DNA of 64,000 nt from Actinomycetota bacterium (GTDB taxonomy: Bacteria; Actinomycetota; Thermoleophilia; Solirubrobacterales; Solirubrobacteraceae). The stretch's first letter is position 1; each line of letters opens with the position of its first letter. This document shows, one piece after another, positions 50,828 to 63,565 of this stretch. The translations under genes were made by a program, and so were the position numbers. The stretch is from positions 13,005 through 77,004 of the forward strand of contig VAWK01000029.1 of assembly GCA_005885515.1 (NCBI GenBank). The letters run 5' to 3'. A model generated the notes under the pieces. It searched no databases. It worked only from the letters and a program-made list of their open reading frames with translations, and had not been told where the DNA came from.

Positions 50828-51350
50828 CGCAACCGAGCTCGAGCTGATCGCCCAAGAGCTGCGCGCCGCCGAGGGTTCAGCGCAGGCGTCGTCGGGGAGC
50901 CCCGTGCTGGAGACCGTGTTCTTCCGCGGCCGGGCGACGCTCGTCGTCGAGTCCGAGCGGATCGGCGCGGTGCTTGTACGGCTGCGCGAGCGGGGATACG
51001 GGTTCCTGGCGAGCCTGCACGGCGTCGACTACTACCCGCACGAGCCGCGTCTGGGCGTGATCTACGAGCTGTTGGACATGCACAAGGTCGACCGCATCAC
51101 GGTCAAGCTGCGCCTGGCAAGCGCGACGCCGGAGGTCGACTCGGTCACACCGCAATGGCCCACGGCCGATCACCAGGAGCGGGAGGTGCACGACATGTTC
51201 GGGGTCTCCTTCCGCGGGCACCCGAACCCGCGACGGATCCTGATGCCCGAGGACTACGAGGGCCACCCCCTGAGACGCGACTTCCCGGTGGGCGGCGAGC
51301 CCGTGCTGTTCACGTACAACGAAGGCGAGACGCGCGGATCGGCGCCATGA
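50820..51350 (+). CDS. nuoC: NADH-quinone oxidoreductase subunit C
   Basis: A 176-residue peripheral-arm subunit. Family motifs are the core DYYPHEPRLGVIYELLDM and the C-terminal DHQEREVHDMFGVSFRGHPNPRRILMPEDYEGHPLRRDFP. GTG at 50820 overlaps the nuoB stop; its own stop overlaps nuoD (ATGA). C and D are separate here, unlike the fused NuoCD of enterobacteria. Confidence 0.95.
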   Translation: MPDATELELIAQELRAAEGSAQASSGSPVLETVFFRGRATLVVESERIGAVLVRLRERGYGFLASLHGVDYYPHEPRLGVIYELLDMHKVDRITVKLRLASATPEVDSVTPQWPTADHQEREVHDMFGVSFRGHPNPRRILMPEDYEGHPLRRDFPVGGEPVLFTYNEGETRGSAP

Positions 51351-52626
51351 GCGCGGGCGAGGAGAGCACCCTCTCCGCATATCGAAGGCGCGAGCAGAGC
51401 ACCACGATCGCGCCCCTCGAGGAGCAGCCCCGCGCGCACACGGAGGCCGCCGGCGACGGCACCAGACGCGAGCTGTTGACGCTCAACTTCGGCCCGCACC
51501 ACCCGGCCACGCACGGCGTGCTGCGGCTGCTGGTGACGCTCGAGGGAGAGGTCGTGCGCGACATCAAACCGATCATCGGGTACGTGCACACGGGCATCGA
51601 GAAGACGGCCGAGGACAAGTCCTACTGGAAGGTGATCCCCGTTGTCGAGCGGATGGACTACCTCGCGTACTACTTCAACGCGATGGCGTTCTGCAGCGCC
51701 GTGGAGACCCTGGCCGAGGTCGAGGTTCCCAGGCGCGCGCAGTACCTGCGCGTGATCCACCTGGAGCTGAACCGGATCGCCTCCCACCTGATCTGGCTCG
51801 GCACGAGCGCGCTCGACCTGGGGGCGGTCTCGATCTTCCTGTACTGCCTGCGCGAGCGCGAGCGGATCCTGGACCTGTTCGAGATGTCCTCGGGACAGCG
51901 CATGCACACGCGCTACTTCCAGGTGGGCGGGGTGATCGAGGACATCCCACCGGGGTTCGCGCGAAAACTGCGCGACTTCCTCAAGGACATGCCCAAGCGC
52001 GCAGACGAGTACGGCGCGATCCTCAACGCCAACGAGATCGTCCTGCAGCGGCTGCGCGGCACCGGCCCGCTGGACGCGGACACGCTCCTGGCGCTCGGGG
52101 TGACCGGCCCACTGCTGCGCGCCGCCGGCAACCCGTGGGACCTGCGCAAGGCCGAGCCGTACAGCTCCTACGAGGACTTCCAGTTCAAGATCCCGGTGGG
52201 CACCGTGGGCGACAACTACGACCGCTTCGCGTGCCGAATGGCGGAGATGTACGAGTCGGTGAAGATCATCGAGCAGGCGCTCGACGGGCTGCCGGGGGGA
52301 CCGCACATCACCGAGGACCGCAAGTTCGCGCTGCCGCCGCGGCACGAGCTGGCGACCTCGATGGAGGCGCTGATCCACCATTTCAAGCTCGTCACCGAGG
52401 GCTTCCGCGTCCCGCCGGGCGAGGTGTACTACCCGATCGAATCCCCGCGCGGCGAGCTCGGCTGCTACGTGCGCTCGGACGGCTCATCCAAGCCGGCGCG
52501 CGTGCACATGCGCGACCCATCGTTCGTCAACCTGCAGGCCCTTTCGCACATGGCCCAGGGCGGCTATATCGCCGACATGATCGCGACCGTGGCGATGCTC
52601 GATCCGATCCTCGGAGGCATCGACCG

Positions 52627-52630
<4 letters not shown>
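51347..52630 (+). CDS. nuoD: NADH-quinone oxidoreductase subunit D
   Basis: A 427-residue subunit forming the quinone-binding site with NuoB. After a 40-residue polar head come LNFGPHHPATHGVLRL, GYVHTGIEKTAE, the ELNRIASHLIWLG helix and the C-terminal [38 protein letters not shown], all typical. ATG at 51347. Its stop overlaps the GTG of the NuoEF fusion. Confidence 0.96.
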
Positions 52631-54780
<2,150 letters not shown>

Positions 54781-54782
54781 CG

Positions 54783-57212
54783 ATGCCGCGACCGCAGCAG
54801 CGGATGATCGGCTTCACGATCGACGGCCTGGAGGTGCAGGCGCCGGAGAACGCGATGCTGGTCGACGCCGCCAAGCACGGCGACGTCGAGATCCCGGTGT
54901 TCTGCTACGAGCCCAAGCTCGGCCAACCGGTCGGCGCCTGCCGCATGTGCCTCGTGGAGATCGAAGGCATCCCCAAGCTGCAGACCGGCTGCTCGACGCC
55001 GGTCAAGGACGGCATGGTTGTGCACACGCGCAGCGAGCGCGTCCAGGCCGCCCAGCGCTCGGTGGTGGAGTTCCTGCTCGTCAACCACCCGCTCGATTGC
55101 CCGGTCTGCGACAAGGGCGGGGAGTGCCCGCTGCAGGACATCAGCTTCGGCTGGGGCGCCGGCATCTCGCGCTTCATCGAGCCAAAGCGTCACTTCGTCA
55201 AGCCGCTCGAGCTCTCGCCGCTGGTGGCGATCGACCGCGAGCGATGCATCCTCTGCTATCGCTGCGTTCGCTTCTCGCAGGAGGTCGCCGAGGACGACCA
55301 GCTCGTATTCGCCGAGCGCGGCGCCGACTCGTTCGTGGCGACCTTCGACGGGCGCCCATACGTGGCCCCGTTCAGCGGCAACATCATCGAGCTGTGCCCG
55401 GTGGGCGCGCTCACCTCTCGCGCGTATCGCTTCCGCGCCCGCCCGTGGGACGTCGAGGACGCCGGCTCGGTGTGCACCTTCTGCCCCGCCCAGTGCAACC
55501 TCACCGTGACCGTCCGCGACGAGCGCGCGCTACGGGTGCTGGCGCGTGACAATCCCGACGTCGACGACGGCTGGCTGTGCGACAAGGGGCGCTTCGGCTA
55601 CCAGTCGATCCACGTCGATCAGCGCGTCACCGAGCCGCTGGTGCGCGACGGCGGTCGCCTGCGCGCGGTGTCTTGGGAGCGCGCGCTGTCGGAGGCCGCC
55701 GCCGGTCTGGCCCGCAGCGGCGCTCGCACCGGGGCGATCGCCGGCGGGCAGAGCACCAATGAGGAGGGCTTTCTGCTGGCGCGCCTGCTGCGCGAGGCAC
55801 TGGGCTCACCGCATCTGGACTCGCGCCGGGCGGGAGCGCTCGAGCTCGACCTGCTGCGTGCGCTGGCGGCACCGGCGCTAGCGGCGCGCACCTCCGACCT
55901 GGAGTTCGCGCACGCGGTGCTCGTGCTCGACGCCGAGCCGATCGACGACGCGCCGATCCTCGACCTGCGCCTGCGCAAGGGCGTGCGCCGGCACGGGCTG
56001 AGGCTCGCCGTGGCTTCCCCGCGCGCGAGCTCGCTCGATGCCAGCGCATCGCTGTCGGTGCGCTACGCGCCCGGAGCGGGAGCGGCATTCGTTCGGGCGC
56101 TGCGCGCGGCACTTGCCGGCGAGCAGCACGAGCAGCTCGCGCTGGCCGCCGGTGCCGAGCCGGGCGCGGTGCGCGAGCTGGTGGCGCTGCTGCGCGGCGC
56201 GGAGGAGGGGCACCCGACCCCGTCGCCCGCTGCGGAGCGCCGGGCGGGAGCGCGCGAGGTGGTGATCCTGTGGGGCGAGAGGCTCACCGCGGGGCCCAAC
56301 GGAGCGGCTGCCGCCAGGTCGCTGCTCGCGATCGCCGAGAGCCTTGCGCTTGCCAGCACCGACGGCGCGGGCCTGCTGGAGCTGCCGGCCGGCGCCAACG
56401 GGCGCGGCCTGCGTGAGGCCGGAGTGCTGCCGAACGCCGGCCCGGGACTCGCGCCGGCGCCCGCGGTGATCAGCGCGACGCTGGCCGGCGCGGACGACGC
56501 CGGCGCCGGCGGCGGCGGCGGCGGCGCCGGCGGCGGCGAGCTTGACCCGGCCGATGCGGTCGCGATCGCGCAGGCGCTGGCCGACGGCGAGCTGAGCGCG
56601 CTCTACCTGCTGCAGTGCGACCCCGTGCGCGAGCTGGCGCCCGCGCGCCTGTGGGAGCGCGCGCTGGCGGCCGCCGGGGCCGTGATCGCGCACGCGGCAT
56701 TTCTCACGGCGGCCATCGCCGAGCACGCCGACGTCGTGTTTCCTGCCGAGTCCTACGCGGAGAAGGAGGGCACCATCGTCCATCCCGACGGGCGCCTGCA
56801 GCGCCTGCGCCCGGCCATCGCGCGACCGGGGTTGGTACGCGCGGGGTGGCAGGTGCTCGCCGAGCTCGGCCTGCGCCTGGGCAGCGACCTGGATGTCCTC
56901 ACGGCGACGATGGCGTCGCGGCAGCTGTTCGAGGCCGTCCCCTTCTATCGCGGCCTCACGCTCGAGGAGATCGGCGGGCGTGGCGTGCGCTGGCAGGAGC
57001 GAGCCGCGGCGTCGGCGTTTCCAGCGCCCGCGGCCGGCGCCGAGCAGCTGCTGCGCGATCAGGAGCTCGTCGCGCCGGGCGAGGAGGCCGATGAGCTGGC
57101 GGGCTATCGCTCGCTGTGGGATGCCCCCGAGGTGGAGTTCTCGCCGGCGCTGCGGTTCCTGTTCGCGGGCAGGCAGCGCCCTCGGCCGGCGCTCGGGGTC
57201 CCGGCGACGTGA
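54783..57212 (+). CDS. nuoG: NADH-quinone oxidoreductase subunit G
   Basis: An 809-residue iron-sulfur subunit. Ligand sets are N1b [2Fe-2S] Cys41, Cys53, Cys56, Cys70; a His-ligated cluster with His102, Cys106, Cys109, Cys115; a further [4Fe-4S] with Cys155, Cys158, Cys161, Cys205; and an N7-like set Cys231, Cys234, Cys238, Cys266, present only in some bacteria. The molybdopterin-oxidoreductase-like C-terminal half (about 280-760) has no cofactor signature visible and contains a glycine-rich linker (GGG repeats at 56509-56536). ATG at 54783, 2 bp after the NuoEF stop. Confidence 0.93.
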   Translation: MPRPQQRMIGFTIDGLEVQAPENAMLVDAAKHGDVEIPVFCYEPKLGQPVGACRMCLVEIEGIPKLQTGCSTPVKDGMVVHTRSERVQAAQRSVVEFLLVNHPLDCPVCDKGGECPLQDISFGWGAGISRFIEPKRHFVKPLELSPLVAIDRERCILCYRCVRFSQEVAEDDQLVFAERGADSFVATFDGRPYVAPFSGNIIELCPVGALTSRAYRFRARPWDVEDAGSVCTFCPAQCNLTVTVRDERALRVLARDNPDVDDGWLCDKGRFGYQSIHVDQRVTEPLVRDGGRLRAVSWERALSEAAAGLARSGARTGAIAGGQSTNEEGFLLARLLREALGSPHLDSRRAGALELDLLRALAAPALAARTSDLEFAHAVLVLDAEPIDDAPILDLRLRKGVRRHGLRLAVASPRASSLDASASLSVRYAPGAGAAFVRALRAALAGEQHEQLALAAGAEPGAVRELVALLRGAEEGHPTPSPAAERRAGAREVVILWGERLTAGPNGAAAARSLLAIAESLALASTDGAGLLELPAGANGRGLREAGVLPNAGPGLAPAPAVISATLAGADDAGAGGGGGGAGGGELDPADAVAIAQALADGELSALYLLQCDPVRELAPARLWERALAAAGAVIAHAAFLTAAIAEHADVVFPAESYAEKEGTIVHPDGRLQRLRPAIARPGLVRAGWQVLAELGLRLGSDLDVLTATMASRQLFEAVPFYRGLTLEEIGGRGVRWQERAAASAFPAPAAGAEQLLRDQELVAPGEEADELAGYRSLWDAPEVEFSPALRFLFAGRQRPRPALGVPAT

Positions 57213-58234
57213 GCGTGCTGGCGCTGGTCGGCTACTACGAGCCCTGGTGGGTCCAGGTGCTGAAGTCGATCGTGATCTTCGCGGTCGCGCTCCAGCTCGT
57301 GCCCGTGGTGCTGATCGCCGAGCGCAAGCTGCTGGGCCGCTTTCAGAGCCGCTACGGGCCCAACCGCGTTGGCCCGTTCGGGCTGCTGCAGCCGATGGCC
57401 GACATCCTCAAGCTGCTCACCAAGGAGCAGTTCCGCCCGACCACCTCGGTCGGCCTGCTGTTCGCTGTGGCTCCGGTCATCTCCATCCTCACGGCCGTGG
57501 CCGCGTTCGCGCTCATCCCGTTCGGCGACACGCAGCGCATCTTCGGCACCAGGGTGGGGCTGTACGGGGTCGACGTGTCGATCGGCCCGCTGTATCTGCT
57601 CGCCTTCGGCGCGATCGCCTTCTACGGCGTCATGCTCGGCGGCTGGTCCTCGGGCTCCAAGTACTCGTTTCTCGGGGCGATGCGCGGCGCCGCCCAGCTG
57701 ATCTCCTACGAGGTCTCGCAGGGGCTCGCCCTGCTCGGCGTGCTGTTTAGCTCCCAGACGCTGTCGCTGACCGGCATCGTCCACGCGCAGGCCGGCATGT
57801 GGTACGTGGTACCTCAGTTCGCCGGCTGCTTGATCTTCCTGATCGCCGGCTTCGCCGAGACCAACCGCGCGCCGTTCGACCTCACCGAGGCCGACGCCGA
57901 GCTGGTCGGCGGCTACAACACCGAGTTCGGAGGCGGGCGCTTCGCCTCCTACTACTTCGCCGAGTACTTGAACGTGCTCGTCGTCTCGGGGATCACCACG
58001 ACCGTGTTCCTCGGCGGCTGGCTGTTGCCCTTCGGCCTGCATCCGCCCGGCTGGGTCGACCCGCTCGTGGTGCTGGCCAAGATGTCGCTCGTCACGTTCC
58101 TGTTCATCTGGATCCGCGCGACCCTGCCGCGGCTCCGCTACGACCAGCTGATGAGCTTCGGCTGGAAGGCGCTGCTGCCGCTGGCCACGCTCAACGCGCT
58201 CGTCACCGCCATCGTCGTCGTGGCCACCCACTGA
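57209..58234 (+). CDS. nuoH: NADH-quinone oxidoreductase subunit H
   Basis: A 341-residue membrane subunit linking the quinone site to the proton pumps, with about eight spans. Diagnostic segments are [36 protein letters not shown] and [27 protein letters not shown], both involved in the quinone tunnel. GTG at 57209 overlaps the nuoG stop (GTGA). Followed by nuoI after 16 bp. Confidence 0.96.
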   Translation: MSVLALVGYYEPWWVQVLKSIVIFAVALQLVPVVLIAERKLLGRFQSRYGPNRVGPFGLLQPMADILKLLTKEQFRPTTSVGLLFAVAPVISILTAVAAFALIPFGDTQRIFGTRVGLYGVDVSIGPLYLLAFGAIAFYGVMLGGWSSGSKYSFLGAMRGAAQLISYEVSQGLALLGVLFSSQTLSLTGIVHAQAGMWYVVPQFAGCLIFLIAGFAETNRAPFDLTEADAELVGGYNTEFGGGRFASYYFAEYLNVLVVSGITTTVFLGGWLLPFGLHPPGWVDPLVVLAKMSLVTFLFIWIRATLPRLRYDQLMSFGWKALLPLATLNALVTAIVVVATH

Positions 58235-58250
58235 AGGAGCGGGCGGCGCG

Positions 58251-58784
58251 ATGACCTGGAGCCCCGGCGAGCACATGATCGAGGTTCGGCGCACGCCCGC
58301 GCCCGGCGCGGCGCGCGGGGCGTGGCGCGCCTTCCGCGAGACGCTGCGCGGCATGAGGACGACGTTCGGGCGCATCCCCGAGGGGCCCGTCACGGTGCAG
58401 TACCCCGAGGAGAAGGTGCCCGTGTACCCGCGCTTCCGCGGTCGTCACAAGCTGCACCGCTTCGAGGACACCGGGCTCGAGAAGTGCGTCGGCTGCTCGC
58501 TCTGCGCCGCGGCCTGCCCGGCCGACTGCATCCGCGTGGTGGCCGCAGAGAACACCCCCGCCAACCGCGTCTCCGCGGGCGAGCGCTACGCCGCCGTGTA
58601 TGAGATCAACCTGTCGCGCTGCATCTTCTGCGGCTACTGCGAGCTGGCGTGCCCGTTCGACGCGATCACGATGGGCCACGACTACGAGCTCTCCGACCAC
58701 GACCGCTCCGATCTCATCTTCACCAAGGAGATGCTCCTGGCCGAGCCGCTGGAGCGCACGCCGCTGAGGGCCGAGGACGAGTGA
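58251..58784 (+). CDS. nuoI: NADH-quinone oxidoreductase subunit I
   Basis: A 177-residue ferredoxin-type subunit with two [4Fe-4S] clusters (N6a, N6b). Ligands are Cys79, Cys82, Cys85 with Cys134 and Cys124, Cys127, Cys130 with Cys89, in [12 protein letters not shown] and [12 protein letters not shown]. The N-terminal amphipathic helix (about 24-40) attaches it to the membrane arm. AAGGAG lies upstream of the ATG at 58251. Confidence 0.95.
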   Translation: MTWSPGEHMIEVRRTPAPGAARGAWRAFRETLRGMRTTFGRIPEGPVTVQYPEEKVPVYPRFRGRHKLHRFEDTGLEKCVGCSLCAAACPADCIRVVAAENTPANRVSAGERYAAVYEINLSRCIFCGYCELACPFDAITMGHDYELSDHDRSDLIFTKEMLLAEPLERTPLRAEDE

Positions 58785-58794
58785 GCGCGCGGCG

Positions 58795-59523
58795 GTGAGC
58801 GCGGTCCTGTTCTTCGGCGCGGGCGCGGGCGCGATCGCGGGCGCCATCGGCGTGGTGCTGCTGCGCGACCCCTTTTACAGCGTGCTCGCGCTGGTGGGGC
58901 ATCTGGTCTGCCTGGCGGTGCTGTTCCTGCTGCTGCGCGCCGAGTTCGTCGCCGCCGTGCAGGTCGTCGTGTACGCGGGCGCGGTGATGGTCCTGTACGT
59001 GTTCGTCGTCGCATACGTCGGCGGCGAGGGCGACCGCTTCGAGCTCGGCCAGCTCTCCGAGCGGGTGCGCTCGCACGGCTTCCCGAGCTCGCGCATGCGC
59101 ATCGGCGGGGCGGTGCTCGGCGGGGCGCTGATGATCGAGCTGCTGATCGCCATGCTCGGCACGGGCCTGCATGGCATCGGCGGGCACGGAGCGGGTTACA
59201 GCCCCGGCCCGCGCACGTTCGGCACACCGGCCTACATCGGCAAGCTGCTGCTGACGCGCTTCTTGGTGGCGTTCGAGGTCGCCTCGTTCCTGCTTCTCAT
59301 CGCCGCCGTGGGCGCGGTCGTGCTCGCCCGCCGCCGGGGCGGGCTGGAGGGCGAGGAGGCAGGCGAGGCGCTCGCACCCCTGGGGCTTGCGCCTCCGCGC
59401 GAGGCGGGCACGATGGCCGAGGGCGTGGGGCCGGCGCTCGCCGCCGCGCCGCGCCACGCGGAAGCGCTGCCCGCGCCCGCCGCAGGCGCACCGGGTGGGC
59501 CGCGGAGGAAGCCGCTGCCGTGA
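58795..59523 (+). CDS. nuoJ: NADH-quinone oxidoreductase subunit J
   Basis: A 242-residue membrane subunit with five spans; the conserved VQVVVYAGAVMVLYVFVV helix contains the family signature. A soluble, Pro/Ala-rich C-terminal extension of about 60 residues (after ARRRGGLEGEEAGEA) is longer than in most homologues. GTG start at 58795, and the stop overlaps nuoK (GTGA). Confidence 0.93.
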   Translation: MSAVLFFGAGAGAIAGAIGVVLLRDPFYSVLALVGHLVCLAVLFLLLRAEFVAAVQVVVYAGAVMVLYVFVVAYVGGEGDRFELGQLSERVRSHGFPSSRMRIGGAVLGGALMIELLIAMLGTGLHGIGGHGAGYSPGPRTFGTPAYIGKLLLTRFLVAFEVASFLLLIAAVGAVVLARRRGGLEGEEAGEALAPLGLAPPREAGTMAEGVGPALAAAPRHAEALPAPAAGAPGGPRRKPLP

Positions 59524-59819
59524 GCATCGCCTGGTACCTGGCCGTCTCGGCGATCGTGTTCACGCTCGGCGCGATCGGCGTGATCGCGCGGCGCAACCCC
59601 CTGGTCATCCTGCTGTGCCTGGAGCTGATGCTCAACGGCGCCAACCTCGCGCTGATCGCCTTCTCGCGCCTGTGGGGCAACGGCGACGGCCAGATCCTGG
59701 CGCTCGTGGTCATGACCGTCGCGGCCTGCGAGGTGTGCATCGGCCTGGGCATGATCGTCGCGATCCACCGCCGGCGGCTGCCGATCGACGTCGACGAGCT
59801 GCGGGAGCTGCAGGGGTGA
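59520..59819 (+). CDS. nuoK: NADH-quinone oxidoreductase subunit K
   Basis: A 99-residue three-span subunit. RRNPLVILLCLELMLNGANLALIAF holds the conserved membrane glutamate (in LELM), and TVAACEVCIGLGMIVAIHRRR the second one. GTG at 59520 overlaps nuoJ. A 34-bp gap follows before nuoL. Confidence 0.95.
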   Translation: MSIAWYLAVSAIVFTLGAIGVIARRNPLVILLCLELMLNGANLALIAFSRLWGNGDGQILALVVMTVAACEVCIGLGMIVAIHRRRLPIDVDELRELQG

Positions 59820-59853
59820 CGCCGGAGCGCGAGTGCGATAGCGGGTCGCGCTC

Positions 59854-61872
59854 GTGAGCGCGACCACGTTCGCGTGGCTGGCGCTGGCGATGCCGCTCGC
59901 GGGCACCCTGGTGCTGGCGCTAGGGTACCGCTCGCTGCCGGGACGCAGCGCGGGATGGATCGGCACGGGCACGATCGTGCTCGCCTTCGTCGCCGCGCTG
60001 GGGGCGCTGCTGGAGCTCCAGGACCGCGCCCCGGCACATCGCGCGCTGACCTCCTCGCTGTGGAGCTACGCCGTCACGGCCGGCATCGACGCGCGCGTTT
60101 CGATCCTCGTGGATCCGCTGTCGGTGTTCATGCTGCTGGTGGTCAGCGGCGTGTCGGCGCTCATCCACCTGTACTCGGTCTCCTACATGGACTCCGACCG
60201 CGGCTACGCGCGCTACTTCTCCTACCTCAACTTCTTCGTCTTCTCGATGCTGCTGCTGGTGCTGGCCGGCAACTTCCTGCTGCTGATCGTGGGCTGGGCG
60301 TTCGTGGGCGCGGCCTCGTATCTGCTGATCTCCTTCTGGTACCGGCGCAGCACCGCCACGCGCGCAGGGATCAAGGCGTTCGTGATCAACGTCGTGGGCG
60401 ACGTGGGGCTGGTGCTGGGGACCTACTTCATCTTCAAGCACACCCACACGCTGGACCTCCGCGGGTCCTTCCACGCCGCCAGCGCGGGCGCGTTCGTCGG
60501 CGGCTCGGGCAACGGCGACCTGATCGCCGGCTGCGTGCTGCTGCTCGTGGGGGCGTTCGCCAAGTCCGCCCAGATCCCGCTGCACACGTGGCTGCCCGAC
60601 GCGATGGAGGGGCCCACGCCGGTCAGCGCGCTCATCCACGCCGCCACGATGGTCACCGCGGGCGTGTACCTGATCGCGCGCATGCACCCGCTGTTCGAGC
60701 GCGCGCCCGCGGCCCAGGACGTGGGCGCGGTGATCGGCGCGGCGACCCTGCTGGTGGCAGGCACGGTGGGGCTCGCCCAGGTCGACATCAAGCGCGTGAT
60801 CGCCTACTCGACCATGTCCCAGATCGGCTACATGATCATGGGCGTGTCCGTCGGCGCCTACGCCGCCGGACTGTTTCACCTGATGACGCATGCCTTCTTC
60901 AAGGCGCTGCTGTTCATGGCCGCGGGCTCTCTCATCGGCGCTATGGCCGGCGAGCAGTCGCTGCAGAGGATGGGCGGCTTTCGCAAGGCGCTGCCGTTCA
61001 CGTACGCGAGCTTCTTGATCGGCGGACTGGCGCTGGCCGGCGTACCGCCCTTCTCGGGCTTCTTCTCCAAGGATGAGATCCTGCTCGTGACCGGCGAGCG
61101 CGGTGGCTGGCACTGGGCGCTGTACGTGGTCGGCTATCTGGGCGCATTGCTGACGGCCGTGTACACGTTCCGCATGGTCTTCCGCGCCTTCCACGGCGCG
61201 CCGGTGGCCGAGGCGCGCGAGCTGGAACGGGGGCATCCCCACCACGCCGAGGTGCCGCGCAACCCCGCCACCGGCGAGCCTGAGGACACCGACGTGGGTT
61301 TCCCCGGCCCGCACCACGCGATCGCCGAGCGCGCGCTGCCGATGCGGGCGGCGATGGCGCTGCTGGCGGTCGGCTCGATCGGCGCGGGCGCGCTACAGAT
61401 CCCCCACGTCGACTTCGTGATCGACGATTTCCTGCGACCCAGCTTCGGCGACTCCTCGCTGTATGCGACGCACGGGCGCGACTGGCTGCTGGTCCTGGGC
61501 CTCTCGCTCGGCACCGCGCTCGGCCTGGCGGGTATCGCGATCGCGTATCGCGTGTGGGTCATGCGCCCAGGCAGTGCCGCGCGCGTGCGCGCCCGCGCCC
61601 GCCCGCTGTACGAGCTGTTCGTGCACGCGTGGTACTTCGATGAGCTGATCGCCGCGCTGATCGCGCGGCCGGCCGTGGCGGCCGGGCGGTTTGCGCGCGA
61701 CACCTTCGAGCGGCGCGTCGTCGATGACGCGCTCATCGGAGGCACCACCACGCTGATCCGCGCCGGCTCGGCGGCGGTGCGCGCGGCGCAGAGCGGCTTC
61801 GTGCGCTACTACGCTGCCCTGCTCGTGCTCGGCGTCACCGGCGTCGGCTTCTACTTCCTGCTGCAGTCCTAG
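59854..61872 (+). CDS. nuoL: NADH-quinone oxidoreductase subunit L
   Basis: A 672-residue antiporter-like subunit of the proton-pumping arm. The conserved core (about 100-420) includes NFFVFSMLLLVLAGNFLLLIVGWAFVGAASYLLI, the LPDAMEGPTPVSALIHAATMVTAGVYLIAR helix and FKALLFMAAGSLIGAM with its lysine. The long C-terminal horizontal helix region follows, with a histidine-rich loop (HPHHAEVPRNP) before it. GTG start at 59854. Confidence 0.95.
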   Translation: MSATTFAWLALAMPLAGTLVLALGYRSLPGRSAGWIGTGTIVLAFVAALGALLELQDRAPAHRALTSSLWSYAVTAGIDARVSILVDPLSVFMLLVVSGVSALIHLYSVSYMDSDRGYARYFSYLNFFVFSMLLLVLAGNFLLLIVGWAFVGAASYLLISFWYRRSTATRAGIKAFVINVVGDVGLVLGTYFIFKHTHTLDLRGSFHAASAGAFVGGSGNGDLIAGCVLLLVGAFAKSAQIPLHTWLPDAMEGPTPVSALIHAATMVTAGVYLIARMHPLFERAPAAQDVGAVIGAATLLVAGTVGLAQVDIKRVIAYSTMSQIGYMIMGVSVGAYAAGLFHLMTHAFFKALLFMAAGSLIGAMAGEQSLQRMGGFRKALPFTYASFLIGGLALAGVPPFSGFFSKDEILLVTGERGGWHWALYVVGYLGALLTAVYTFRMVFRAFHGAPVAEARELERGHPHHAEVPRNPATGEPEDTDVGFPGPHHAIAERALPMRAAMALLAVGSIGAGALQIPHVDFVIDDFLRPSFGDSSLYATHGRDWLLVLGLSLGTALGLAGIAIAYRVWVMRPGSAARVRARARPLYELFVHAWYFDELIAALIARPAVAAGRFARDTFERRVVDDALIGGTTTLIRAGSAAVRAAQSGFVRYYAALLVLGVTGVGFYFLLQS

Positions 61873-61885
61873 GGCAGCGAGACCG

Positions 61886-63565
61886 ATGCCCCCGCTCTCG
61901 ATCCTGATCTGGCTGCCGGCGATCACCGGCCTGCTGGCGGCGTCGCTGTCGTGGCGCCCGTGGCGGGCTCACATCCCGCCGGCCTCGCCGCCGCCGGACT
62001 GGTGGGGGCAGGTCTCGCCGGCGGCGCGCGCGCGCTCGGTGCGCGACCCGGGGCAGAGGCTCTCCGGCCGGCTGGCGCTGGCCGGCTCGCTGGCCACGCT
62101 GGCGCTGGCGATCGGCTACATCACGGAATACAAAGGCCCGCGGGCCGGGCTGCAGCACGTCACCGACGTGACCTGGATCGGCGAGCTCGGCATCCACTAC
62201 AAGCTCGCGATCAGTGGCTTGAACGTGTTCCTGGTGGGGATGACCGCGCTGCTGTTCGCGGCCGCCACGCTCGCCGCCAACCTGCGCTCGTGGGAGCGGC
62301 CGCGGCTCTTCTACTTCCAGTTCATGCTCGCCGAGTCGGCCGTGCTGGGCGCGTTCCTGGCGCAGGACCTGGCGCTGTTCGTGGCCTTCTTCGATCTGAT
62401 GCTGGTCCCCTTCTACTTCCTGATCGGCGGTTGGGGCCGGGAGCCGGGGCGCGTGCGCGCGACGCTCAAGCTGGTCATATACACGCTGGTCGGCTCGCTG
62501 CTGATGCTCGCCGCGGCGATCGCCACCGGCGTGCTGGCAGCCCGGCACACGGGCGGGCACATCACGTTCGTGCTCTCGTCGCTGCAGGCCACGCCTCTCG
62601 GCAGGGGCTCGCAGGAGTGGATCTTCCTGTTCTTCGCCGCCGCCTTCCTCGTGAAGATGCCCGCCTTCCCGCTGCACGGATGGATGCCCGACGGTTACCG
62701 CGCGATGCCGATCGAGGTGCTGATGGTGTTCTCCGGCGTGCTCGCCAAGGTGGGCGCGTACGGCTTTCTGGCGATCGTGCTGCCGCTGTATCCCCAGGCG
62801 GCGGTGCACTTCCAGACGCTCATGCTGCTGCTCGCGCTGGCCTCGATCCTGTACGGCTCGGCGGTGGCCTTCACGCAGACGGACGCCCGCCTGATCGCCG
62901 GCTACTCCTCGGTCGCGCAGCTCGGCTTCATCACGCTCGGGATCTTCTCGCTCAACGCCCAGGGCGCCCAGGGCGCGCTGCTGCAGATGCTCAACCACGG
63001 CCTGGTGGTCGCGCCGCTGCTGTTCATCGTCGCCCTGCTGGCACAGCGCAGCGGCGGGTCGGAGGACGTGCGCGAGATGGGCGGGATCGCCTTCCGCGCG
63101 CCGGTGCTCGCCGCGCTGTTTCTGCTCGTGGCCCTCGCCACGCTGGCGATGCCCGGCTCGGCCAACTTCGTGGGCGAGTTCCTGATCCTGCTCGGCGTCT
63201 TCAACGCCAAGCTCGCGATCGCCGCCGTCGCCTTCGCCGGCGTTGTGATGGCCAGCTTCTACGCGCTGCGGCTGCTGATCGGCGCCATGCACAACCGCGT
63301 CGGGCCAGGCGTGCGCTCGCGCGAGATCTCGCTGCTGGACGGCGCCGTGCTCGTGCCCATTCTGGCGGTGGTCGGCCTGCTGTCGTTGTATCCCCAGCTG
63401 GCCCTGCACCGCAGCGAAGGATCGGTCAAGCAGGCGATCACGCCACTGCGAGCGCCGCTATCGCCGCCGGGGCCCTACGCCGCTCGCGGCGGCTGCCCAC
63501 CGTACGCCGCTCAGCCGGGGTCTGGCCTGCGCTGTCGCGCGTTGGTTCTGGGGCGCAGGCGATGA
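61886..63565 (+). CDS. nuoM: NADH-quinone oxidoreductase subunit M
   Basis: A 559-residue antiporter-like subunit. LFVAFFDLMLVPFYFLIGGWG, VKMPAFPLHGWMPDGYRAMPIEVLMVFSGVLAKVGAYG and LQMLNHGLVVAPLLFIVALLA are the usual NuoM blocks with the pumping glutamate and lysine. A Pro/Arg-rich tail of about 35 residues (after EGSVKQAITPL) is unusual. ATG at 61886; its stop overlaps nuoN by ATGA. Confidence 0.95.
   Translation: MPPLSILIWLPAITGLLAASLSWRPWRAHIPPASPPPDWWGQVSPAARARSVRDPGQRLSGRLALAGSLATLALAIGYITEYKGPRAGLQHVTDVTWIGELGIHYKLAISGLNVFLVGMTALLFAAATLAANLRSWERPRLFYFQFMLAESAVLGAFLAQDLALFVAFFDLMLVPFYFLIGGWGREPGRVRATLKLVIYTLVGSLLMLAAAIATGVLAARHTGGHITFVLSSLQATPLGRGSQEWIFLFFAAAFLVKMPAFPLHGWMPDGYRAMPIEVLMVFSGVLAKVGAYGFLAIVLPLYPQAAVHFQTLMLLLALASILYGSAVAFTQTDARLIAGYSSVAQLGFITLGIFSLNAQGAQGALLQMLNHGLVVAPLLFIVALLAQRSGGSEDVREMGGIAFRAPVLAALFLLVALATLAMPGSANFVGEFLILLGVFNAKLAIAAVAFAGVVMASFYALRLLIGAMHNRVGPGVRSREISLLDGAVLVPILAVVGLLSLYPQLALHRSEGSVKQAITPLRAPLSPPGPYAARGGCPPYAAQPGSGLRCRALVLGRRR

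Noticed and set aside
56509-56536. GGC-repeat tract as a mobile or CRISPR-like repeat
   Set aside because: It is an in-frame poly-glycine linker in nuoG, a simple-sequence feature without spacers.
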